Positions 1-5,180 of a stretch of 5,180 nt of DNA are shown here, in pieces. The notes under the pieces are model-generated. The model was not told the origin of the DNA. It did not search any database and worked only from the letters and a program-made list of their open reading frames with translations. This DNA is from Vibrio madracius. GTDB lineage: Bacteria > Pseudomonadota > Gammaproteobacteria > Enterobacterales > Vibrionaceae. The DNA is taken from assembly GCA_000695745.1 (NCBI GenBank), contig ASHK01000123.1, forward strand, positions 1-5,180, written 5' to 3'. Within the stretch, counting starts at the first letter, position 1; every line of letters begins with the position of its first letter. The position numbers and the translations under genes are program-made.

Positions 1-921
1 TTGGCAGTCTCAGTACAAGCGGCTACAACGCTAAAAATGGGTATGCAAGCCTCTGTGGGTTCTGTGGAGTATAGCTCTGCAAAACTGCTTGCCGATACAG
101 TAGAAGAGATGAGTAACGGCGACATTAAGATTGCGTTGTACCCTAGTGCACAACTCGGTGATGACCGCGCTATGCTTCAGCAATTAACCCTTGGCGATCT
201 CGATATTACTTATGCTGAGTTTGGTCGTATGGGACTATGGATCCCTCGCGCAGAAGCCGTAACTCTACCTTATGTTGCAAAAGACTATGAACACCTACGT
301 CGCATGTTTGACTCAGATTTTGGTCAAGGCGTACGCGAAGAAATGCTAACAAAGTTCAACTGGCGTGCATTAGATACTTGGTACAACGGCACTCGTGAAA
401 CAACCTCTAACCGTCCTCTAAACACGATTGAAGATTTCAAAGGTCTAAAACTGCGCGTACCTAACGCTAAACCAAACCTCAACTACGCCAAACTGTCTGG
501 CGCTTCACCAACACCAATGGCGTTCTCAGAAGTGTACCTTGCACTGCAAACCAATGCGGTTGACGGTCAAGAAAACCCACTACCAACAATCAAGACCATG
601 AAGTTCTACGAGGTTCAAGACAACCTTGCCATTACTAACCACATTGTTAACGACCAGATGGTCATTATCTCTGAATCAACCTGGCAGAAACTGTCTGATG
701 CCGATAAGAAGATCATTACTGACGCGGTAGCAAAAGCGGGCGCCGCTCATACCGCCTCAGTTAAAAAGCAAGAAGAGGAGCTTATTTCTTTCTTTGAATC
801 AGAAGGCGTGACGGTCACTTATCCAGACCTAGCACCATTCCGTGAAGCAATGCAGCCTCTATACACGGAATTCGAAGAAAAGATTGGCGAGCCTATCGTT
901 AAGAAACTTGCTGCGATGTAA
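1..921 (+). CDS. siaP: SiaP, sialic acid TRAP transporter substrate-binding protein (5' end cut by window edge)
   Basis: Periplasmic DctP-family binding protein that captures Neu5Ac and hands it to SiaQM. The window opens inside the gene. The first codon is TTG, but the residues it starts (LAVSVQA) look like the end of a signal peptide, with likely cleavage before ATTLKMGM, so the true start lies upstream. About 306 codons are present, against roughly 320 for the family precursor. Visible family marks, in window residue numbers: LYPSAQLGDDRAM (47-58), YAEFGRMG (71-78), NGTRETTSNR (129-138), LRVPNAK (151-157) and NAVDGQENPLP (185-195). By analogy with Haemophilus influenzae SiaP, R152 should be the arginine that clamps the substrate carboxylate, with R132, E73 and N192 also lining the site. 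Followed after 79 bases by siaQ. The reading frame is intact, unlike its neighbours. A sialic-acid-specific SiaP is far more likely than a generic DctP because the whole binding-site block matches and the neighbours are nan genes. Confidence 0.95.
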   Translation: MAVSVQAATTLKMGMQASVGSVEYSSAKLLADTVEEMSNGDIKIALYPSAQLGDDRAMLQQLTLGDLDITYAEFGRMGLWIPRAEAVTLPYVAKDYEHLRRMFDSDFGQGVREEMLTKFNWRALDTWYNGTRETTSNRPLNTIEDFKGLKLRVPNAKPNLNYAKLSGASPTPMAFSEVYLALQTNAVDGQENPLPTIKTMKFYEVQDNLAITNHIVNDQMVIISESTWQKLSDADKKIITDAVAKAGAAHTASVKKQEEELISFFESEGVTVTYPDLAPFREAMQPLYTEFEEKIGEPIVKKLAAM

Positions 922-930
922 TTGCCGCAA

Positions 931-988
931 TCAATTCAACGTTAATTTGAATTGAAGTTGTAATCTCGGCTGGCCCCAATGGTCAGCC
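931..988 (+). promoter_or_regulatory. Tandem hairpins in the siaP-siaQ gap
   Basis: Two consecutive inverted repeats fill most of the gap. The first is AT-rich: TCAATTCAA (931-939) pairs with TTGAATTGA (947-955) across a 7-base loop, 9 perfect pairs. The second is GC-rich: GGCTGGCC (968-975) pairs with GGTCAGCC (981-988) across CCAAT, 8 pairs including one G-U. The second stem ends two bases before the siaQ Shine-Dalgarno GGAG (991-994). No T-run follows, so it is not a standard terminator. By inference these may protect the siaP 3' end or lower siaQM expression, as binding proteins are usually needed in excess over membrane subunits. Confidence 0.55.
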
Positions 989-1000
989 TTGGAGCCGAAC

Positions 1001-1444
1001 ATGATACGCAAAATATTTGATAATATTGAAGAAATCATAACAGTGCCACTGATGGCGGCTCTGTTAGTAGTGCTGACTTGGCAAATAGGCACACGCTGGT
1101 TGCTAAACGATCCTTCTTTATGGAGTGAAGAATTAGCTCGTGTGCTGTTTATGTACATGTCACTCATCGGTTGCGCAATGGCAATCAAACGAGGCACCCA
1201 CGTCAACATCACTTTTTTCTCGGATAAGTTGCCACAGACTATTCGTTACTCACTGGTCATCGCTCTCGAACTTGCTGTGTTGGTGTCTATTTTCGCCATC
1301 ATTTACCTTGGGTATCAGCATGTACAGCGTACTGCCTTCTTTGAACTCATCACCTTAGGCATCTCCAGTAAATGGATGAACTACAGCCTACCTCTTGGCG
1401 GTGTGTTTATGGTCGTTCGACAGTTTCAAAAGATCTATCCATAG
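1001..1444 (+). CDS. siaQ: SiaQ, small membrane subunit of the sialic acid TRAP transporter
   Basis: DctQ-family protein that partners SiaM in the inner membrane for sodium-coupled Neu5Ac import. I chose ATG 1001 because GGAG at 991-994 sits six bases upstream; an in-frame TTG at 989 has no such site and lies at the end of a hairpin. The product as read is 147 residues with four hydrophobic segments (about 13-33, 46-62, 82-105 and 124-140) and the family block WSEELARVLFMY (41-52). SiaQ and SiaM are separate here, as in V. cholerae, not fused as in Haemophilus. The apparent stop TAG (1442-1444) comes directly after the last membrane helix. Shifting one frame there opens a hydrophilic tail (GIEFKQAKSEDASSSS...) that ends at TAA 1507-1509, touching the siaM ribosome site and giving 169 residues. 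The true end may therefore be 1509, with one base missing near 1438-1440; this is less certain than the other frameshifts. Confidence 0.9.
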   Translation: MIRKIFDNIEEIITVPLMAALLVVLTWQIGTRWLLNDPSLWSEELARVLFMYMSLIGCAMAIKRGTHVNITFFSDKLPQTIRYSLVIALELAVLVSIFAIIYLGYQHVQRTAFFELITLGISSKWMNYSLPLGGVFMVVRQFQKIYP

Positions 1445-1518
1445 GGATTGAATTCAAACAAGCTAAAAGTGAAGACGCTTCTAGCTCATCGCAAGTTGCC
1501 CAGAGGTAAGGAGTTCTC

Positions 1519-2803
1519 ATGGCAGGTTCAATTTTTGGCTGGCTAGCTCTGTTATTTGCGGGTATGCCTGTCGGCTTCTCACTGATATTTGTTGCTCTAG
1601 CGTTCTTAGTGTTAACCAATAGTACTGGCATCAATTTCGCGGCTCAACAAATGCTCGGTGGTATCGATAACTTTACCTTACTTGCAGTTCCGTTTTTCGT
1701 TCTTACCGGCCACTTGATGAACAGTGCCGGGATTACCGAACGTATTTTCAACTTTGCTAAGTCAATGGTCGGTCACGTGACGGGGAGCTTAGGACATGTA
1801 AACATCATGGCAAGCTTGCTGTTTTCTGGCATGTCTGGATCTGCCCTTGCTGACGCAGGCGGCTTGGGTCAGCTTGAAATCAAATCCATGCGCGACGCAA
1901 AGTATCATGATGACTTTGCCGGCGGTTTTAACCGCAGCCTCTTGTATCATCGGCCCACTGGTTCCGCCGTCTGTACCCTTGGTTATTTATGGTGTGGTTT
2001 CTAATACCTCTATCGGGGCGCTGTTCTTGGCGGGCGCGGTTCCCGGCATCCTATGCTGCGGCGCGTTAATGGTCATGAGCTACTTCATCTGTAAAAAGCG
2101 CGGCTATATGACGCTGCCAAAAGCATCACGCAAAGAGCAGTTCAAGTCGTTAAAAGAAGCGTTTTTATCCCTACTGACACCCGTGATCATCATCGGTGGT
2201 ATTTTCTCAGGTAAATTCACGCCAACAGAAGCGGCGGTAGTCTCGTCTCTTTACGCGTTGTTTTTGGGGACCGTGGTATATAAACAGCTTACCCTAGCCA
2301 GCTTCGTCGACATTCTCAAAGAAACGGTCAACACCACCGCCGTCGTCGCTTTGATGGTCATGGGTGTCACGGTTTTCGGTTGGATTGTCGCTCGTGAACA
2401 ATTGCCTCAAATGCTAGCAGACTACTTCTTAACAATCAGTGATAACCCATTAGTCCTTCTACTGCTCATCAACCTACTGTTGTTGTTCCTAGGAACATTC
2501 ATTGAGTCGTTGGCACTATTGCTCCTATTGGTACCTTTCTTAGTACCCGTCGCTGCGGCTGTGGGTATTGACCCAGTCCACTTTGGTGTTATGGCTATTC
2601 TTAACCTCATGATCGGGATTTTGACCCCACCTATGGGTATGGCGTTATACGTTGTGTCTCGCGTTGGTGATATTCCATTCCATGTATTAACCAGAGGTGT
2701 TATGCCTCTTCTCGTGCCACTTTTCATCGTACTGGCACTGGTAGCAGTCTTCCCACAAATCACGCTTTTCTTACCAGAGCTGTTCTTGGGATACGGACAA
2801 TAA
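1519..2803 (+). CDS. siaM: SiaM, large membrane subunit of the sialic acid TRAP transporter (frameshifted as sequenced)
   Basis: DctM-family transport subunit that forms the sodium-coupled elevator domain for Neu5Ac. ATG 1519 is preceded by AAGGAG (1508-1513) at a five-base spacing. The sequence is polytopic, with family marks [10 protein letters not shown] (13-22), [15 protein letters not shown], then GPLVPPS and, in the second half, ILTPPMG (T369-G373). The frame breaks after G136. Codons GGC GGT (1921-1926) are followed by TTT AAC, and the old frame stops at 2002-2004, giving 161 residues. Removing one base from TTTTAA (1926-1931) restores [17 protein letters not shown] and an open frame to TAA 2801-2803. 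The corrected product is 427 residues, the length I expect for SiaM. Taken at face value the gene is broken, and the first fragment lacks most of the transport core. One extra T or A from sequencing is the likely cause. A terminator-like hairpin follows, then nanA. Confidence 0.93.
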
Positions 2804-2810
2804 CGATTAC

Positions 2811-2834
2811 GCAGGTCCTATCGGGCCTGCTTTT
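2811..2834 (+). terminator. Terminator-like hairpin between siaM and nanA
   Basis: GCAGGTCC (2811-2818) pairs with GGGCCTGC (2823-2830) across the loop TATC, giving 8 pairs with one G-U, followed by TTTT (2831-2834). The stem begins seven bases after the siaM stop. The T-run is short and continues as AAGACT, so termination is probably partial. Inference: it lowers read-through from siaPQM into nanA, rather than fully separating them, because I see no convincing promoter in the 25 bases left before nanA. Confidence 0.6.
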
Positions 2835-2859
2835 AAGACTAATTTGAAGGCCAAATGAA

Positions 2860-3746
2860 ATGAATAAATTACAAGGACTTATCGCTGCACCTCATACGCC
2901 ATTTGATGCGAATAATCGCGTAAATTTTGGCGCTATTGACCAAATTGCCGAGCTACTGATAGAGCAAGGGGTAACCGGTGCGTATGTATGCGGTACGACA
3001 GGGGAAGGAATACACTGTTCCGTTGAAGAACGTAAAGCCATTGCAGAGCGTTGGGTAAGTGCGTCGAAAGGCAAATTGGATCTCATTGTACATACTGGTG
3101 CATTAAGTATTGTTGACTCAATAGAGCTAACTAAGCATGCCGATACTTTAGATATCATGGCAACGTCTGCCATTGGACCATGCTTCTTTAAGCCTGGTAC
3201 GGTTGACGATTTGGTTAACTACTGCGCGCAAATCGCTGCGGCTGCACCATCTAAGGGCTTCTATTATTATCACTCTGGAATGTCCGGTGTAAATCTTGAC
3301 CTTGAACAGTTCCTTATTCAAGGTGACAAGAAAATTCCAAACCTATTTGGTGCTAAGTTTAATCACGTGGATCTCTATGAGTACCAACGCTGTATGCGAG
3401 TCGCAGACGGCAAATTTGATATCCCATTTGGCGTAGATGAATTCTTGCCTGCGGGTTTGGCTGTGGTGCCGTTGGCGCAGTGGGCAGTACTTATAATTAT
3501 GCCGCCCCGCTTTATTTAGAGATCATCGACGCTTTCAATCAAGGCAATCAACAACGAGTCACCGCCCTGATGGATAAAGTCATTGCTATCATTCGAATTC
3601 TGGTGGAGTATGGCGGCGTTGCAGCAGGTAAGGCAGCGATGGGAATTCATGGTATCGATGCGGGTGATCCGCGTTCACCAATTCGAGCACTGACCGCAGC
3701 CCAAAAAGCAGATGTTGTGGCGAAAATGCGAGACATCGACTTCTAA
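2860..3746 (+). CDS. nanA: NanA, N-acetylneuraminate lyase (frameshifted as sequenced)
   Basis: Class I (Schiff-base) aldolase of the DapA/NAL family that cleaves Neu5Ac to ManNAc and pyruvate in the cytoplasm. ATG 2860 follows GAAGG (2846-2850) at nine bases. CGTTGEG (44-50) is the pyruvate carboxylate-binding loop. K166 in FGAKFNH is the expected Schiff-base lysine (E. coli K165), and Y136 in FYYYH matches E. coli Y137. The YYYH segment, in place of the E. coli YNIP, marks the Vibrio and animal type of lyase. The frame breaks after V202: GCT GTG GTG (3460-3468) should read GCT GTG GGT, so one G is missing at 3465/3466. The old frame stops at 3517-3519 (219 residues). Restoring the G gives AGLAVGAVGAVGSTYNYAAP and runs to TAA 3744-3746, 295 residues in all, normal for the family. 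All named catalytic residues lie before the break, but the C-terminal helices that complete the fold are lost if it is real. Confidence 0.94.
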
Positions 3747-3757
3747 ATATCGCGCAC

Positions 3758-3783
3758 AAAAAGGAGGCAGTTGCCTCCTTTTT
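3758..3783 (+). terminator. Rho-independent terminator after nanA
   Basis: AAAAAGGAGGC (3758-3768) pairs perfectly with GCCTCCTTTTT (3773-3783) across the loop AGTT: six mostly GC pairs at the core and five A-T pairs outside, ending in a T-run. It starts 11 bases after the nanA stop. The flanking A and T runs make it usable in both directions. It should end the siaPQM-nanA transcript, so nanR probably needs a promoter in 3784-3890. Confidence 0.88.
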
Positions 3784-3894
3784 AAACTTTCAGACAAACC
3801 GTGTATCATTTCTCCATCAAATGGCGCGAATTATATTAATTGTTAGTGTTAAACCGTTAGGTAGTCTGATATTTTTAATCTAGGTACAAGAATT

Positions 3895-3908
3895 AAGGGG
3901 ATACCGTG
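3895..3908 (+). promoter_or_regulatory. Ribosome binding site that fixes the GTG start of nanR
   Basis: AAGGGG (3895-3900) lies five bases before GTG 3906-3908. The next in-frame ATG is at residue 15, inside the conserved helix-turn-helix region, and has no comparable site, so the GTG start is preferred. Confidence 0.7.
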
Positions 3909-4738
3909 GGATCACCAAACAATCTGCTGGTTCGTTTGCGCTCCAACATGGAACCACTCAGTAAGAAACTAAGACAAGTCGCGGACTATATACTTGAGAA
4001 TGCTCATGAAGTGCAGTTCCAGACCATCACTGATCTTGCTCGAAACACTCAAACCAGTGAAGCAACCGTAGTGCGTCTTTGTCGCGATATGGGTTACAAA
4101 GGTTATTCCGATTTCCGTATGGCCTTAGCGGTCGACCTTAGCCAAAATGCCAGTAAATCTGCTCCCATTAAAGATGGTGATATCTGTGATATTTCGGCAA
4201 GCAGTGCTGTTGACAGTCTCCAAGATACTGCAAAGCTGATAGATAGAAAGGCATTGGACAGGATTTGTACCTTGGTACATTCCGCCGATTTTATCGGTTG
4301 TGTTGGCGTAGGTGCTTCAAGCATCGTCGGTCGATATCTAGCTTATCGACTTATCCGAATCGGCAAGAAAGCGATCATGTATGAAGATACTCACCTAGCC
4401 GCGATGAATGCTAGCCGCTCAACACAAGGGGATTTGTGGTTCTCGGTATCAAGTTCTGGATCCACAAAAGAAGTGGTGCATGCAGCTAAACAAGCCTTCA
4501 ATAAAAACGTCCTGTCGTTGCACTGACTAATATTAATCACAGCCCGCTGTCTGCAATCTCCACCGAAATGTTAGTTGCTGCAAGACCTGAAGGTCCGTTA
4601 ACAGGTGGCGCATTCGCGTCCAAAGTCGGCGCTTTATTGTTAGTGGATGTCCTCGTAAATTCACTTTTGGACAAGTACCCAGAATACAGCGATTCGGTGA
4701 TGGAAACCGCCGAAGTTGTGGTACCACTGATGTCATAA
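3906..4738 (+). CDS. nanR: NanR, RpiR-family sialic acid catabolism regulator (frameshifted as sequenced)
   Basis: Transcriptional regulator with an N-terminal RpiR helix-turn-helix domain (about 1-77, with the family signature SEATVVRLCRDMGYKGYSDF at 51-70) and a sugar-isomerase-type SIS domain (from about residue 115), which in V. vulnificus NanR senses ManNAc-6-phosphate. Visible SIS marks are GVGASSIVGRYLAYRL (134-149) and SVSSSGSTKEV (180-190). The start is GTG. After V202 the frame breaks: GTC CTG TCG (4509-4517) reaches TGA at 4524-4526, giving 206 residues. Adding one C to CC (4511-4512) restores NVPVVALTNINHSPLSA and an open frame to TAA 4736-4738, 277 residues. If real, the truncation removes the last quarter of the protein and would probably spoil ligand binding or dimerisation and derepress the nan genes. 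It sits between two terminators, so it appears to be its own unit. It is not related to the GntR-type NanR of E. coli. Confidence 0.9.
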
Positions 4739-4759
4739 TGACGCTTAAACCGACACGTG

Positions 4760-4783
4760 AAAGCCATCTTTTGATGGGTTTTT
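4760..4783 (+). terminator. Weak rho-independent terminator after nanR
   Basis: CCATC (4764-4768) pairs with GATGG (4773-4777) across TTTT. A G-G mismatch follows, then AAA (4760-4762) facing the T-run TTTTT (4779-4783). The stem is short, so termination may be incomplete. Its position 22 bases after the corrected nanR stop (4738), and not after the premature TGA (4524-4526), fits the longer gene. Confidence 0.55.
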
Positions 4784-4833
4784 ATTACATAAAAATCTCA
4801 TCACCACACAACTAAAATAAAAATTATTTTTAT

Positions 4834-4882
4834 TGTTAACTTGATCAAAGAATATTTTCTTCAAAGATCGATAATATTACTA
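4834..4882 (+). promoter_or_regulatory. Candidate CRP-dependent promoter of nanM
   Basis: TGTTA-N6-TCAAA (4834-4849) matches the CRP consensus TGTGA-N6-TCACA at 8 of 10 positions. GATAAT (4870-4875) matches the -10 box at 5 of 6. There is no good -35 box at the right distance. If transcription starts near 4882, the CRP-like site is centred close to -41, the usual place for class II activation. This is inference from spacing and motif only. Confidence 0.45.
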
Positions 4883-4887
4883 TCTTT

Positions 4888-4902
4888 TGACCACAACGGT
4901 CA
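4888..4902. promoter_or_regulatory. Small palindrome upstream of nanM, possible operator
   Basis: TGACC (4888-4892) and GGTCA (4898-4902) form a perfect 5-base inverted repeat around ACAAC. It lies just downstream of the inferred nanM transcription start and 12 bases before the ribosome site AAGGAA (4915-4920). The position would suit a repressor. NanR is the obvious candidate, but I have no motif to match it against. Confidence 0.3.
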
Positions 4903-4925
4903 CCATCTATCGATAAGGAAATACC

Positions 4926-5180
4926 ATGAAGATAAGGAACTCGCTCTTTGCGCTTGCGCTTTCATCATTGATTGTTACTGGCAATACCTTCGCCTCCGAA
5001 TCATGGCCGGACTTACCTGAAGGTATCAAAAATGGCGTCAGTGCGCAGATAGGTGACAAAGTGTATATAGGTCTTGGCTCCTCTGGTGACGCCTTCTATT
5101 TACTCGACTTGGCCAATATCGACAAAGGATGGCAAAAACAAGCTGACTTTATCGGTCCTGCAAGAAATGGCGCTACCGCA
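4926..5180 (+). CDS. nanM: NanM, periplasmic N-acetylneuraminate mutarotase (3' end cut by window edge)
   Basis: Kelch-repeat beta-propeller enzyme (E. coli YjhT/NanM family) that speeds interconversion of the alpha and beta anomers of Neu5Ac, so that sugar released by sialidases is quickly in the form that transport uses. ATG 4926 follows AAGGAA (4915-4920) at five bases. Only the first 85 codons are present, all open. Residues 1-23 form a signal peptide (basic KIR, hydrophobic core [11 protein letters not shown], likely cleavage after TFA at 23), placing it in the periplasm. The first propeller blade is visible from [11 protein letters not shown] (44-54) through LLDL and W69 to GPARNGATA (77-85), matching the VYIGLGSAG and GGPR pattern I recall for E. 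coli NanM. The catalytic region is beyond the window. It has its own upstream control region after the nanR terminator, so it can be expressed separately from siaPQM-nanA. Confidence 0.9.
   Translation, partial: MKIRNSLFALALSSLIVTGNTFASESWPDLPEGIKNGVSAQIGDKVYIGLGSSGDAFYLLDLANIDKGWQKQADFIGPARNGATA

Noticed and set aside
1926..1932. TTTTAAC in siaM as a programmed ribosomal frameshift site
   Set aside because: A -1 slip would enter the wrong frame; a +1 shift is needed. The nanA and nanR breaks need the opposite direction and have no slippery sequence, so one recoding explanation cannot cover them.
1847..2803. Independent membrane protein starting at 1847
   Set aside because: Its first about 28 residues are an out-of-frame reading of siaM; real homology begins only at TAASCIIGP, so it is the rest of SiaM.
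2855..2863. ATG AAA TGA mini-frame overlapping the nanA start, as a possible start-stop regulatory element
   Set aside because: It is too short to separate from chance in AT-rich sequence, and the ribosome site GAAGG can serve ATG 2860 directly.
3480..3746. Separate small gene starting at ATG 3480 with MGSTYNYAAP
   Set aside because: It is the C-terminal part of NanA after the frameshift. The apparent start arises from GCAGTGGGC-type sequence in the old frame and has no ribosome site.
3790..3869. TCAGAC (3790-3795) and GTCTGA (3864-3869) as paired operators or a long hairpin before nanR
   Set aside because: Only six perfect bases over a gap of about 70; expected by chance in a window this size.
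3831..3890. nanR promoter, with TTTAAT (3874-3879) as -10
   Set aside because: A promoter is expected after the nanA terminator, but no -35 box sits at a proper distance, so I cannot place it with confidence.
4533..4767. Minus-strand open frames opposite the end of nanR
   Set aside because: The plus strand here encodes the conserved C-terminal SIS domain of NanR in one frame, and the minus frames resemble no family I know.
1..5180. CRISPR array, insertion sequence, tRNA or attachment site
   Set aside because: No regular repeats, transposase-like frames, terminal inverted repeats or tRNA-like folds were seen.

Overview
The window is part of a sialic acid (N-acetylneuraminate, Neu5Ac) uptake and catabolism locus from a Vibrionaceae bacterium, most likely a Vibrio. 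This rests on the gene order siaP-siaQ-siaM-nanA-nanR-nanM, on separate (unfused) siaQ and siaM, on a Vibrio-style lyase with a YYYH active-site segment, and on protein sequences that read as close relatives of the V. cholerae and V. vulnificus sia/nan proteins as I remember them. I cannot name the species. All genes are on the + strand.

Layout: 1-921 is siaP without its 5' end (periplasmic binding protein of the TRAP transporter). 922-1000 is a gap with two consecutive hairpins. 1001-1444 is siaQ (small membrane subunit). 1519-2803 is siaM (large membrane subunit). 2811-2834 is a terminator-like hairpin. 2860-3746 is nanA (Neu5Ac lyase). 3758-3783 is a strong rho-independent terminator. 3906-4738 is nanR (RpiR-family regulator). 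4760-4783 is a weak terminator. 4784-4925 is an AT-rich control region with a CRP-like site and a candidate promoter. 4926 to the window end is the 5' part of nanM (periplasmic Neu5Ac mutarotase).

How they work together: NanM speeds interconversion of Neu5Ac anomers in the periplasm, SiaP captures Neu5Ac, SiaQM imports it with sodium, and NanA splits it into ManNAc and pyruvate. NanR is expected to be a repressor released by ManNAc-6-phosphate. The genes for the next steps (nanK, nanE, nagA) are not in the window and probably lie upstream of siaP.

The most notable observation is that siaM, nanA and nanR are each interrupted by a single-base indel in a short homopolymer, while the protein on both sides stays family-like. 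siaQ may carry a fourth. With the indels corrected, the genes have near-normal lengths (427, 295 and 277 residues). I favour sequencing or consensus errors over real decay, but the sequence alone cannot decide. I see no undescribed biological system here; the less explained material is in the regulatory gaps.
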